Positions 10,801 through 19,122 of a stretch of 64,000 nucleotides of DNA are shown one piece after another. The stretch comes from Pseudomonas putida (GTDB lineage Bacteria; Pseudomonadota; Gammaproteobacteria; Pseudomonadales; Pseudomonadaceae), in the NCBI RefSeq assembly GCF_001941965.1, contig NZ_MKZO01000025.1:372001-436000 (forward strand), given 5' to 3'. Below the pieces are notes generated by a model, which searched no databases, was not told where the DNA came from, and saw only the letters and a program-made list of their open reading frames with translations. Position numbers and translations under genes: made by a program. The number at the start of each line of letters is the position of its first letter. Position 1 is the first letter of the stretch.

Positions 10801-11953
10801 CAAGCCCGATGCCAGCCAGGCGCAGGGCGAACACGAACCGCCGCGCAACGAGCGTGAGCGGCAACTGGCGCAGATCTGGAGGGACGTGCTCAAGGTCGAG
10901 CGGGTCGGGCTCAAGGACAACTTCTTCGCCCTGGGCGGTCACTCGTTGCTGGTGATCACCCTGGTCAGCCGCTTGCGCGAGGCCTTCGAGACCAGCCTCA
11001 GCCTGCATGATTTCCTGTTGCTGGAAACCTTCGAGGACCTGGCGGACTTCATCGCTGCGGGCGAGCGCCGGGTGAGGAACCCGGTGGTCAGCATGAACAT
11101 CAGTGCCGGCGACAAGGCCCCGCTGTTCTGCCTGCCGCCCGGTGGCGGCGGTACCTACGCCTACTATCCGCTGGCCGGGCACCTGGGCCCGCAGCGCAGT
11201 GTGCTGGGGGTGGTCAACAAGAGCTATGTGGTGCCGGGCTGGAAGGAAACCTCCTGGGACGACATGGTCGGCTACTACGTCGAGCAGATCCGCAAGGTGC
11301 GCCCGCACGGGCCCTACAACCTGCTCGGCTGGTCCCTGGGCGGGGCGCTGGCCATCGAGGTGGCGCATGTCCTGGAAACCTCCGGCGAGACCGTGGGCTT
11401 CCTCGGGCTGGTGGATACCCACCTGCCCAGGGGCGAACAAGTGCTGGCCAATGAGGATGCCGAGGAACCTGAAGCCGGGCCGTGGGAAGGGCTGGTGCGC
11501 AGCCTGCTGGCGTTCGCGCCGGGGATTGGCGAGGCGGTGGTGCTGGACCTGATCGAGGAAGGCACTGCGCGCTTTGAGGATCCGAAGGAAGCGGCGGATT
11601 GGGTGATGGTCCAGGTGGCTGGGATCAGCGGCACGGACATCGAGGCGCTGCGGGCGATTCACCGGGATATCGGGGTGCAGGCGGAGATCGCCAGCGGCTA
11701 TGAATTGCTCAGCGCGAACATGGCGCTGGGGCAGGCGTTCGTGCTCAAGCCGCTGCGGGTCAAGCCGCATTGCTGGTGGGCCGGTGGCAGTCGCACTGAA
11801 GAGCAGGTGGCGGCGGCGCAGGTGCTGTTGAAGGCGGGTTGCGGGCTGGAGGAGGTCTGGTCGGCGACGCTGGCGGGGGTGAAGCATGATGATGTGGTGT
11901 TGGCGCCGGAGCTTTTGACTGCTGTTTCGCAGCAACTCGAAGGCATGGAGTAA
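7856..11953 (+). CDS. Terminal NRPS module, C-A-T-TE (chain termination and release)
   Basis: This 1365-residue protein starts at a GTG, 14 bp after the previous NRPS, with GGAG upstream. Residues 1-40 are a helical linker. The C domain follows (HHIVSDGW near residue 170), then an A domain (YTSGSTGLPKG, NVYGPTETT, YRTGDV, NGKLDRK), a carrier site LGGHS near residue 1025 and a type I thioesterase from about residue 1085, with GWSLGG giving the nucleophile serine near 1159. My reading of the A pocket is DILQLGVIWK, close to the glycine code DILQLGLIWK, so Gly is the tentative last residue. It would accept the Thr-Thr chain from the upstream enzyme and release the peptide. The terminal module on its own polypeptide differs from PvdD of P. 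aeruginosa, where two Thr modules and the TE share one protein. Confidence 0.92.
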   Translation: MQELLDSVKSLSARERKALAALLKRQGVNLYGVTPIFRRELEASAALSYAQQRQWFLWQLEPHSSAYNIPVALRLTGVLDVAALEAAFAGLVARHETLRTTFRQDGEQAVQVVHEAQPFQLPVEEVAEADLQARVGAELRAPFDLQAGPLLRVRLLRVGAEEHVLTVVQHHIVSDGWSMPIMIDELVRRYDAHRCGQPLHLPALPIQYADYAIWQRNWMEAGEQERQLGYWTGQLGGEQPVLELPTDRPRPLVQSHAGARLDIDLPPALAQQLKDLARQQGVTLFMLLLASFQTLLHRYSGQADIRVGVPTANRNRAETEGLIGFFVNTQVLKAEFSADATFGQLLQQIKHTAVQAQAHQDLPFEQLVQALQPERDLSRSPLFQVLFNHQTQAQGQARQLPGLSVEKLQFGQHTAQFDLTLETLERDSGIGAALTYATALFDPATAERFARHWRHLLEGICANVGQRIAELPLLDAGERQRMLVDWNRSQLDYPREQCLPALIEAQVAVTPDAVALVSADASLSYVQLNARANQLAHKLRELGVGADVLVGVALERGPDMVVGLLAILKAGGAYVPLDPDFPPDRLTYMMEDSGLKLLLSQSSLVDQLSIPPAVQTLCLDQGGDWLEGYSRENPPASAGPENLAYVIYTSGSTGLPKGVTIHHQALVNFLCSMAEKPGLTAADRVLSLTSLSFDIAGLELYLPLIRGAAVVLLKTHQNKDPQALLQVIAEQQASVIQATPSSWRMILDAAPAGALKGKTLLCGGEALSAELAQRLIDQAGHVWNVYGPTETTIWSARHYLTRADDVWLGKPLANTALHIVSDDFDVLPVGARGELLIGGDGLARGYHQRPSLTAQRFVPDPFSSTGGRLYRTGDVARYRADGVIEYVGRLDHQVKIRGFRIELGEIEARLLEHPAVHEAVVIDIDHQLAAYLIAEQDTPELRSALKAHLKAGLPDYMVPSHFTWLDRMPQTPNGKLDRKALPKPDASQAQGEHEPPRNERERQLAQIWRDVLKVERVGLKDNFFALGGHSLLVITLVSRLREAFETSLSLHDFLLLETFEDLADFIAAGERRVRNPVVSMNISAGDKAPLFCLPPGGGGTYAYYPLAGHLGPQRSVLGVVNKSYVVPGWKETSWDDMVGYYVEQIRKVRPHGPYNLLGWSLGGALAIEVAHVLETSGETVGFLGLVDTHLPRGEQVLANEDAEEPEAGPWEGLVRSLLAFAPGIGEAVVLDLIEEGTARFEDPKEAADWVMVQVAGISGTDIEALRAIHRDIGVQAEIASGYELLSANMALGQAFVLKPLRVKPHCWWAGGSRTEEQVAAAQVLLKAGCGLEEVWSATLAGVKHDDVVLAPELLTAVSQQLEGME

Positions 11954-11960
11954 CGCGATA

Positions 11961-12036
11961 CCTGTGGGAGCGGGTTCACCCGCGATTGCTGTAGTGAATT
12001 CACCATCGCAATCGCGGGTGAACCCGCTCCCACAGG
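11961..12036. repeat. REPIN, GCGGGTTCACCCGC variant
   Basis: Inverted pair of REP sequences (CCTGTGGGAGCGGGTTCACC and its complement) around a short spacer containing GAATTC. The core reads GCGGGTTCACCCGC, unlike the GCTGGCTTGCCAGC core of the other REPs here, so it belongs to a different REP subgroup. Confidence 0.85.
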
Positions 12037-12057
12037 GTCCGCGCAGATGCAACAAAA

Positions 12058-12086
12058 AAGGCCAGTCGGGATAACCGACTGGCCTT
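12058..12086. terminator. Bidirectional Rho-independent terminator
   Basis: Stem AAGGCCAGTCGG / CCGACTGGCCTT with loop GATAA, flanked by an A-run on the left and a T-run on the right. It can end both the NRPS transcript and the convergent receptor transcript. Confidence 0.9.
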
Positions 12087-12108
12087 TTGTTTTACCGCTG
12101 CCGAACGA

Positions 12109-14346
12109 TCAGAAATCGCCGCGCAGGGTCAGCATGTAGCTGCGTGGTGCACCGAAGATATTGCCCCGGTCCAGTGCGGTACCTGCTGCGTAGTAACGAT
12201 GGTCGAAGAGGTTCTCGCCGTTGACCGCGATGTTCCAGTGCTTGTCGATCTGGTAGCCGACGCGAGCGTCCCAGATGGCGCGCCCGCCGAGGTTGACGTC
12301 AACGCCATTGATCCTGTTCTCGATGCGTGACTGGGCCGAAACGCCAAGGCCCATCGAGACCTGGTTCCACTCGCCGGGCAAGGTGTACATGGTGCTCAGG
12401 CGGGCGATGTGCTTCGGTGTGTCGACCAGAACCGGCGATGCGGAGCTGTTGTCGAGCATGTTGAAGGTGTAGCCACCCATGACCTGCAGGCCAGGCAACA
12501 CTTCACCGCTGGCTTCGAGGTCCACGCCCTTGCTGCGCTGGACAACATCGTTGAGGTAGCAGTTGTTGGACGCATCGCTGCCTATGCAGATCGGGCCGAC
12601 GCTGTTGTCGATCGCCGCGATATCTTTCTGCTTGATGTAGAACAGCGCCATCGACACATTCAATTGCTTGTCGAACAGTTCGCCCTTGATACCGGTTTCA
12701 TAGTTGGAGCCAATCGCCGGATCCAGTGGCGAGCCGCTGGCGGTGCGGTTGTTGGCCTGCGGCTTGAAGATGTCGGCATAGCTGGCGTACCAGGACCAGT
12801 TTTCGTCGATGTCGTAGATCAGGCCGGCGAACGGCGTGACCTCGCGCGTTTGCTTGTTCACGTAGTCGTTGCTGTCGGCGAGCTTGTCGTTGTAGTCGTA
12901 CTCGAACCAGCTCACGCGGGTGCCCAGTACCAGGGTCAACGGCTCGGCCAGGTGGATGCGGGTGTTGGCGTACAGGCCCTTGCGCTCTTCGGTGTACTCG
13001 AAAATCTGCGACCAGGCGGGCTGGGTGGGCTTGTCGAAGGCGTTGTTGTCGACGTCAAAGATGTTGATCGGTCGGCCGAAGTACGCGTTGTTGGTCGCGC
13101 GCTTGGTGCTGGCGGTCTGCTTCGACCAGTTGGCGCCCAAGGTCACCTGGTGTGTCAGGCCGAAGGCATCGAAGTTGCCTTCCAGGAATGTGTCGACGCC
13201 ATTGCCTTTGGAACTGACGTCGCGGAATTCCACCAGGCGATAGGTCGAGCCCGTCTGGGTGACTGGGCTGATCGCGCCTTGGGCATAGGGAACCGCCGAG
13301 TCCATGGTGGCCTCGGTGTGGGCAATGGTGGTCTTGCTGGTCCAGTTGTCGTTGAAGCGATGGCTCAGCTCGATGAACGCTTGGTCCATCTCGACGTCCT
13401 TGTACGCCCATTTCTGGCTCAGCGAGGTGGAGCGCGAGATATCCAGACCGCTGCCGTTACTGTAGCGCGGCAGGTCGTAGATGCTGTAGCCGTTCATGTT
13501 GCTGCGCTGTCGGCGTACGCTAGCGGCGAGGGTGGTGCTGTCCGAAAGGTCGGCTTCGACGATGGCAGAGAGCAGCGGAGTCTGGGTCTCCTGCGCATCG
13601 ATGTACGAGCCCTTGTCCTCGTAGGCCGCGACGATCCGGCCGCGCAGGGTGCCTTGGTCGTTGAGGCGGCCGCTGCCGTCGAGGTCCATGCGGTAGGTGT
13701 CCCACGACCCGGCGCGGGTGGTGATGGAGAACTGCGGGTCTGCGGTCGGGCGTTTGCGCACGAGGTTGACCGCACCGCCCGGACTCCCGGCACCGACCAG
13801 CAGCCCCGCAGCGCCCCGCAGGACTTCGACGCGGTCGTAGTCGGCCATGTCCAGCGGCATCCACCCGGTCAGGTTGTAGGTCTGGCCGGTAACGCCATCC
13901 ATCAGGAACGACTCTTCACCGAGGGTGAAACCGCGCGACATGAACTGGTGGGAGCCGAAATTGCGCTGGGTGAACGAGATACCAGGGGCCTTGGACAAGG
14001 CCTGGTCAAGGCTGGTGATGTTCTTGTCGTCCATGAACTTGCGGGTGATGATCGACACCGATTGCGGGGTTTCCCGCAGGGAATGCGCACCCTTGCCGAT
14101 GGTCACCGCACCGGTGGTATAGGACCCGGTGTTTTCCGTGGTAGTGCCGAGGACCTCGGAATTGATGTTGGTCGGTGCCAGGTTCAGCGTCGCCGGGGCG
14201 CCGTTGGCGGCCTTGGCCTCGCTCTCGCCCTCCACGTCCTGGGCGTGGACCTGGGCGGCCAACGGCAGGGTCAGGGCCAGGCTGAAGGCGGCCTGGCGCA
14301 GGAGCAAGGCCTTGCTCAAGGGCGTAAGTCGGGACGGTGTATGCAT
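12109..14346 (-). CDS. TonB-dependent ferripyoverdine-type receptor without signalling domain
   Basis: Outer-membrane siderophore receptor of 745 residues. I use the ATG at 14346 because it begins directly with a signal peptide (MHTPSRLTPLSKALLLRQ, hydrophobic core, cleavage after VHA). A TTG 54 bases upstream would only add a hydrophilic leader. A plug domain (ETPQSVSIITRKFMDD; LRGAAGLLVGAGSPGGAVN) precedes a 22-strand barrel ending LTLRGDF with the terminal Phe. A Cys pair (CIGSDASNNC) lies in the loop where the paralogue downstream also has one. There is no N-terminal STN domain, so it should transport but not signal. A PvdS-type box upstream ties it to the pyoverdine regulon. It is collinear with the next receptor and looks like a tandem paralogue. 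Confidence 0.9.
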   Translation of the reverse strand: MHTPSRLTPLSKALLLRQAAFSLALTLPLAAQVHAQDVEGESEAKAANGAPATLNLAPTNINSEVLGTTTENTGSYTTGAVTIGKGAHSLRETPQSVSIITRKFMDDKNITSLDQALSKAPGISFTQRNFGSHQFMSRGFTLGEESFLMDGVTGQTYNLTGWMPLDMADYDRVEVLRGAAGLLVGAGSPGGAVNLVRKRPTADPQFSITTRAGSWDTYRMDLDGSGRLNDQGTLRGRIVAAYEDKGSYIDAQETQTPLLSAIVEADLSDSTTLAASVRRQRSNMNGYSIYDLPRYSNGSGLDISRSTSLSQKWAYKDVEMDQAFIELSHRFNDNWTSKTTIAHTEATMDSAVPYAQGAISPVTQTGSTYRLVEFRDVSSKGNGVDTFLEGNFDAFGLTHQVTLGANWSKQTASTKRATNNAYFGRPINIFDVDNNAFDKPTQPAWSQIFEYTEERKGLYANTRIHLAEPLTLVLGTRVSWFEYDYNDKLADSNDYVNKQTREVTPFAGLIYDIDENWSWYASYADIFKPQANNRTASGSPLDPAIGSNYETGIKGELFDKQLNVSMALFYIKQKDIAAIDNSVGPICIGSDASNNCYLNDVVQRSKGVDLEASGEVLPGLQVMGGYTFNMLDNSSASPVLVDTPKHIARLSTMYTLPGEWNQVSMGLGVSAQSRIENRINGVDVNLGGRAIWDARVGYQIDKHWNIAVNGENLFDHRYYAAGTALDRGNIFGAPRSYMLTLRGDF

Positions 14347-14477
14347 GTGCAGAAGACTCGTTCTAAGGGTTGTGTCATGAGTGATGGCGTGCTGAGTCAA
14401 CGGCCCGCTTCTGCGCCGGCTTCAAGGGAGGGGAGGCCGGGTCTTTCCTGGCGGAGCGCGTTTGGTCGTTGTAGAGA

Positions 14478-14501
14478 ACGAGTTGCAGGTGCGAGGATTT
14501 A
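14478..14501 (-). promoter_or_regulatory. PvdS-type iron-starvation (IS) box
   Basis: On the minus strand this reads TAAAT, exactly 16 bases, then CGT. That is the element recognised by the extracytoplasmic sigma factor PvdS in Pseudomonas pyoverdine promoters. It lies about 130 bases upstream of the receptor ATG at 14346. Confidence 0.75.
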
Positions 14502-14686
14502 ACGGAATTTTCACTTTCTGCTGATTTGTGCGTGATGACGGTTTTTGGGCGCAGATCGTCGGTTTTGTGGCGCCTTGATACCGTCGACCCACGCTCCTAC
14601 AGGGGTATGCCTGAAGGCATCCATGCCAGTCGAGATAGGAAGAAATTGTCGGCAGAACGCCGCAGAAGGGAGGTGAAGCGGGGGCG
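14502..14686. other. Intergenic stretch between the two receptor genes
   Basis: Together with the PvdS-box segment, this makes a gap of about 340 bases between the receptors. Apart from that box I see no gene, no REP element and no clear terminator for the upstream receptor gene. Confidence 0.6.
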
Positions 14687-17128
14687 TCAGAAGTCGCCGC
14701 GCAAGGTCAGCATGTAGCTGCGCGGGTCGCCGTAGAGATTGCCGCGGTCCAGGGCGGCTGCGGCGGCGTAGTACTTGCGGTCGAACAGGTTGTCGCCGTT
14801 GAGGCCGAGGGTCCAGTGCTCGTCCAGCTTCCAGGCGATGCGTGCATCCCACACGGCATAGCCCGCCGCGCCATAATCGACGCCCTGACCGGCATCGTTG
14901 CGGTAGCCGGACTGCGCCGAGACACCCCCGCCGATGCTCAGGCGATCCCAGGCGCCCGGCAGGGTGTAGCTGGCACTGGCGCGCAGCAGGTGCTTCGGGG
15001 TTTCCGGCGAGACCGCGCCGCCGGTACTGCTGCGGGTCAGGTTGAAGGTGTAGCCGGCCAGCACCTGCAAGCCGGGCAGCACCTCGCCACTGGTCTCCAG
15101 TTCGATGCCCCGGCTGCGCTGCACGGTGCTGTTGACGTAGCAGGTGCCGGCGACATCGTTGGTCAGGCATTTGCCGTCGCTGGCGGTGTCGATGGCGTAC
15201 ACGCCCTTCTGGCGGATATAGAACAGCGCCGCCGAGACGTTCAGGCGCTTGTCCAGCAACTCGCCCTTGATCCCGGTTTCGTAGCTGGCGCCGATGGACG
15301 GGTCGAGGGTCGAGCCGTCCACCGAGCGATAGATGCTCTGCGGCTGGAAGATATCGGTGTAGCTGGCGTACCACGACCAGTCGTCGTCGAGGTCGTAGAT
15401 CAGCCCGGCGAACGGCGTGACCCGGGCCTGCTGGTGGTCGGTGAAGTCGCCGCCGCCGATGCGGTAGTCGAAGTCATAGGTGTACCAACTGAGCCGCGCC
15501 CCGAGAATCAGCGCGAGGGGATCGGCCAGGTGCAGGTTGGCCTTGGTGAACATTCCGTAGCGTTCGTCGACCACCCGGTTGATCGCCGACCAGGCCGGAC
15601 GCGCCGGTTTGGGGAAGGCGTCATGGTCGACATCCTCGAGATCGATAGGGATGCGTAGCGCCAGCGGTGCACGCTTCTCCAGCACGGTCTGGCGCGACCA
15701 GTTGACCCCGCTGGAGATCTGGTGCGCCTGGCCGAACAGCTCGAAATGCCCGTCGAGCACGCTATCTACCCCGGTGCTGTCGATATCGGTGTGGCGGAAT
15801 TCGACGCCGCGAAACTGCGAGCCGCTGCCGGTCACCGGGTCCACCGCGCCGCGGGCATAGGCGATGGACTGATGGAAGCCACCCTCGGAATGGATCAGCG
15901 ACAGCTTGCCGGTCCAGTCGTCGTTGAAGCGGTGGGCGATTTCCCCGAAGACCTCGGTGATCTCCGGCTGGTGCCGGTTCCAGTCCTGCACCAGGGCGGT
16001 GGAGCGCGGCACGTCGAGGGCGGTGCCGTCGCTGTAGCGTGGCAGGCCGAAGATCGAGTAGCCGCGCACGTCGCTGGTCTGGCGACGCAGGCTGGTGGTC
16101 AGCACCGTGTCCTCGTCGAGATCGATATCGACGATGCCGTAGAACAGCGGGGCGCTGGTGTGCTTTTCGTCGAGGTAGGAGCCGTCGTCCTCGTAGGCGG
16201 TGATGAAGCGGCCGCGCACGCTGCCGTCGTCGTTGAGCTTGCCGCCGGCATCGAGGTCGAGGCGGTAGTTGTCCCAGGAGCCGGCGCGGGCGATCAGGGT
16301 CAGGCGCGGTTCGGCGCTGGCGTGCTTGCGCACCAGGTTGACCGCGCCACCCGGGCTGCCCGCGCCGATCAGCAGGCCGGCAGCGCCGCGCAGCACCTCC
16401 ACGCGGTCGTAGATGGCCATGTCGGTGGGCAGCCAGGCGGTGGGGTTGTAGGCCTGCCCGGGGATGCCGTCCATCATGTAGCTTTCGTCGTTCACCGCGA
16501 AACCGCGCGACTGGTACAGGTGCGAGCCGTAGTTACGCTGGCCGAAGGTCATGCCCGGGGTCTGCGCCAGGACCTGGTCGAGGCTGGTGAGGTTGCGGTC
16601 GTCCATCAGCTGGCGGGTCATCACCGTGACCGACTGCGGGGTGCGCCGCAGCGACTCGGCCGACTTGCCAATGGTCAGCATGGGCGTGGTGTAGGAGCCG
16701 GTGCCCTCGGTGGTCGGGTCGAGCGGCTCGGCGCTGATCGAGGTCGGGGTGATGTCCAGGGTCGACGAGGTCTGGGTCATCACCAGGGTCAGGGTATCGC
16801 CCGCCAGGCTGTAGTTGATCTGGGTGTGGCGCAGGAGGATCTGCACCGCCTGCTCCGGAGAATAGCGGCCTTGCACCGGGCTGCTGGTCTTGCCCTGGAT
16901 ATCGTCGGGGTTGACCAAGACCTGGAAATCACTCTGCCGGCCCCATTCCTGCAGCGCGCTCCACAGCGGTTGCGCGGGGATATCGAAGCTGATTTCCCGG
17001 GCCTGGGCCTGGGTGCTGATCATCAGTGGCAGCAGGGCGGCACCGGCCAGCAGCGCCGGGCGGCGGTGCAGCAGCTGTTTCATCAGCCAGGCGAGGCGCA
17101 GCGGACAGCGTCGTTGCAGTCTTTGCAT
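14687..17128 (-). CDS. fpvA: TonB-dependent siderophore receptor with STN signalling domain, FpvA-like
   Basis: 813 residues, close to the length of P. aeruginosa FpvA. A signal peptide (residues about 16-43, ending QAQA) is followed by the secretin/TonB short N-terminal domain at about 45-115 (ISFDIPAQPLWSALQEWGRQ, then AVQILLRHTQINY). This domain contacts a cell-surface-signalling anti-sigma factor. The plug (RTPQSVTVMTRQLMDD; LRGAAGLLIGAGSPGGAVN) and a barrel ending LTLRGDF follow. A Cys pair (CLTNDVAGTC) sits in a late barrel loop. It lies directly upstream of pvdE, as fpvA does elsewhere. No sigma/anti-sigma pair is in the window. Its promoter has a Fur-like box but no PvdS box, compatible with FpvI-type control. 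An alternative ATG at 17083 lacks a better ribosome site. The gene name is inferred from architecture and position. Confidence 0.85.
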   Translation of the reverse strand: MQRLQRRCPLRLAWLMKQLLHRRPALLAGAALLPLMISTQAQAREISFDIPAQPLWSALQEWGRQSDFQVLVNPDDIQGKTSSPVQGRYSPEQAVQILLRHTQINYSLAGDTLTLVMTQTSSTLDITPTSISAEPLDPTTEGTGSYTTPMLTIGKSAESLRRTPQSVTVMTRQLMDDRNLTSLDQVLAQTPGMTFGQRNYGSHLYQSRGFAVNDESYMMDGIPGQAYNPTAWLPTDMAIYDRVEVLRGAAGLLIGAGSPGGAVNLVRKHASAEPRLTLIARAGSWDNYRLDLDAGGKLNDDGSVRGRFITAYEDDGSYLDEKHTSAPLFYGIVDIDLDEDTVLTTSLRRQTSDVRGYSIFGLPRYSDGTALDVPRSTALVQDWNRHQPEITEVFGEIAHRFNDDWTGKLSLIHSEGGFHQSIAYARGAVDPVTGSGSQFRGVEFRHTDIDSTGVDSVLDGHFELFGQAHQISSGVNWSRQTVLEKRAPLALRIPIDLEDVDHDAFPKPARPAWSAINRVVDERYGMFTKANLHLADPLALILGARLSWYTYDFDYRIGGGDFTDHQQARVTPFAGLIYDLDDDWSWYASYTDIFQPQSIYRSVDGSTLDPSIGASYETGIKGELLDKRLNVSAALFYIRQKGVYAIDTASDGKCLTNDVAGTCYVNSTVQRSRGIELETSGEVLPGLQVLAGYTFNLTRSSTGGAVSPETPKHLLRASASYTLPGAWDRLSIGGGVSAQSGYRNDAGQGVDYGAAGYAVWDARIAWKLDEHWTLGLNGDNLFDRKYYAAAAALDRGNLYGDPRSYMLTLRGDF

Positions 17129-17175
17129 TGGGTGGGATCTGGATTGATATCAGGGTGATGGCGTTTTTGCGCGAC

Positions 17176-17194
17176 GTTAATGATATCCATTTCT
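17176..17194. promoter_or_regulatory. Candidate Fur box upstream of the STN-type receptor
   Basis: GTTAATGATATCCATTTCT matches about 13 of 19 positions of GATAATGATAATCATTATC, with the best agreement in AATGATA and CCATT. It lies about 50 bases upstream of the receptor ATG, where iron-dependent repression would act. Confidence 0.5.
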
Positions 17195-17304
17195 AAAAAT
17201 TTGCATATTGTTCGGGGCAAAGACTTTTTCCCGCCGCGGCTGGACCGGGGCGGGGGAGGGGATAAAGCGACGAATGGTGTCTTGATCTAGAGGGCACCAC
17301 TGAC

Positions 17305-17380
17305 CCTGTGGGAGCTGGCTTGCCAGCGATAGCGTCGGTGAATTCACTATAGCTATCGCTGGCAAGCCAGCTCCCACAGG
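17305..17380. repeat. REPIN
   Basis: Inverted REP pair (CCTGTGGGAGCTGGCTTGCC and complement) between the STN receptor and the end of pvdE, again with a GAATTC-containing centre. Confidence 0.9.
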
Positions 17381-17407
17381 TTCGGTGAACAGTCAGCCAA
17401 ATCTGAG

Positions 17408-19072
17408 TCAGGCAGGAATGGCGCTGTCTTCTACCTGCTCCACGGAAATCCGCCCACCCTGCATCCGCACCAGTTGATCCGCCACCGGGAAGTACCGGTC
17501 ATCATGGGAGATCACGATGATGGTCTTGCCCTGCTGTTTCAGCTCCGGCAGCAGCTCGGTATAGAACACCCGGCGGAAGGCCGGGTCCTGGTCGGCGGCC
17601 CATTCGTCGAACACCAGCAACGGGCGTTCGTCGAGCCAGGCACTGATCAGCGCCAGGCGCTTGCGCTGGCCGGTGGACAGGTCGGTGGTGGTGAAGGCGC
17701 CGTCGCGGATGCCGACCTTGTGCGCGATATCCAGGCGTTCCAGGTATTTCGCCGCGTCGGCGGTGATGGGTGCGTCGCCCGGCAGCGGGTCGTCGAACAG
17801 GTAGTAGTCGGCAAAAATCGTGGTGAACAGCTGGCGATAGTCGTCCAGTTGCTCGGCGGCCAGCGCCTGGCCATTGAACAGGATCTCGCCCTGCTGCGGT
17901 TGATACAGGCCCAGCAGCAGCTTGATCAGGGTGGTCTTGCCGCCGCCGTTCTCGCCGACGACGAAGACGATATCGCCCTGCTTGATGCTCAGGTTGACCG
18001 GGCCGAGGTGGAAGGATTCGACGCCTTCCACCGGCGGATAGTCGTAGCGCAACTGGCGCAGTTCCAGGGTGCGCATGGCGCCCAGGCTCGACGGGCGATC
18101 CTTGACCAGCAGGTGCGGCTCCGGCGAGGAGAATTTCCAAGACAGCTCGGCGATCCGGCGCAGGGCGATCTTCGCCCGGGAGAGGATCGGCAGGGAGGTG
18201 ATCAGGCGCTCCAGCGGGCCTTTCATGTACAGCATGACCAGCACGAAACCGCCCAGCACGCTCTTGTCGGTGGCCGGCCACAGGGCCTGGAAGGCGATGG
18301 CGATGCCGATCACCGCGAAGAACAGCATGGAGCCGAAGGTCTCGGCGCTGACGAAGATGTCCACTGCGCGGATGTTCGAGGCGCAGATGCGCTCGGTGGT
18401 GCCGTGGATCTGCTCGTCCAGCAGGTGCTGGCGGCGGCGGCGCTGGATGCGCAGCTCCTTGGCCCCGGCGGAGATCGCCTGGTAGTGCTTCTGCAACTCG
18501 TCCTCGCCATCGCGGGCCCGCAGGATGCTGCGCGTGGTGGCCTTGTGCGCCAGGTACTGGGCGCCGCCGCCGATGATCACGGTGAGCAGGGTCAGGGCGA
18601 GGATCTGCCAGGACAGGAACGCCAGGTAGCTGAGGCAGCCGAGGGTCACGGTGAAGGCGATGACCATGGGCGCCACGGCCAGGGCGAAGTTGCTCAGGGT
18701 GTTGACGTCGGTCATCAGCACCGGAATCAGCCGGTGCGCGCGGTAGCGTTCCAGTTGTTCGATGGGCGCGACGAGGATTTTCGCTGCCAGCTCGCGGCGC
18801 AGGTTGGCCACCACCCGCTGGCCGACCCGGTTGCTCAGCAGGCTGGAGCTGGTGGAGCAGGCCAGGGTCAGGACGCAGAGGCCGGCGAAGAGCAGCGCGA
18901 TGTCGACGCCGGGGCCGCCTTCCTGGGTCATGGCGCGGTTGATGGTGGCGATCAGGCCGGTCACGCTCAGCCCGCTGACCACGCCCAGTACCGTCGACAG
19001 AGCCACCAGCCACCAGTAGGGCTTGAGGATTCTCAGGGTTTCCCGGGCCAGGCTTTCAGTCTTGAGGGTCAT
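17408..19072 (-). CDS. pvdE: Pyoverdine precursor exporter, cyclic-peptide-type ABC transporter PvdE
   Basis: Half-size ABC exporter with fused membrane and ATPase domains that moves a peptide-siderophore precursor from cytoplasm to periplasm. I start at the ATG at 19072 (554 residues), which has GAGAG nine bases upstream; a TTG at 19096 is the longer option. About six membrane helices fill residues 20-310. The ATPase has Walker A GENGGGKTT, the family-typical signature LSTGQRKRLAL, Walker B LLVFDEWAADQDP and H-loop VISHDDRY. A PvdS box upstream and the FpvA-like receptor next door identify it as PvdE rather than a lipopeptide exporter such as SyrD. The later pvd genes (pvdF, O, N, M, P), which follow pvdE in some species, are absent here. 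Confidence 0.88.
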   Translation of the reverse strand: MTLKTESLARETLRILKPYWWLVALSTVLGVVSGLSVTGLIATINRAMTQEGGPGVDIALLFAGLCVLTLACSTSSSLLSNRVGQRVVANLRRELAAKILVAPIEQLERYRAHRLIPVLMTDVNTLSNFALAVAPMVIAFTVTLGCLSYLAFLSWQILALTLLTVIIGGGAQYLAHKATTRSILRARDGEDELQKHYQAISAGAKELRIQRRRRQHLLDEQIHGTTERICASNIRAVDIFVSAETFGSMLFFAVIGIAIAFQALWPATDKSVLGGFVLVMLYMKGPLERLITSLPILSRAKIALRRIAELSWKFSSPEPHLLVKDRPSSLGAMRTLELRQLRYDYPPVEGVESFHLGPVNLSIKQGDIVFVVGENGGGKTTLIKLLLGLYQPQQGEILFNGQALAAEQLDDYRQLFTTIFADYYLFDDPLPGDAPITADAAKYLERLDIAHKVGIRDGAFTTTDLSTGQRKRLALISAWLDERPLLVFDEWAADQDPAFRRVFYTELLPELKQQGKTIIVISHDDRYFPVADQLVRMQGGRISVEQVEDSAIPA

Positions 19073-19122
19073 GCGTTTCTCTCGGATTGCGGGCAAACGG
19101 GCTCTGCGCCGTCAGGGAGAGG

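Noticed and set aside
7403..12055. Very long antisense open frame under the terminal NRPS gene, and a similar one at 5376-7763
   Set aside because: Mirror frames of a high-GC gene with strong C/G third positions. They have no domain motifs, and the plus strand shows complete NRPS motifs.
14347..14400. TTG start 54 bases upstream for the first receptor
   Set aside because: It would bury the signal peptide behind 18 polar residues; the ATG at 14346 starts directly with a proper signal sequence.
12409..14502. Long plus-strand frame opposite the first TonB receptor
   Set aside because: Shadow of the receptor gene. The minus strand has a signal peptide, plug, barrel and terminal Phe.
17408..19072. 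Reading the exporter as a SyrD-type lipopeptide transporter
   Set aside because: The exact PvdS box upstream and the adjacent FpvA-like receptor favour pyoverdine export.
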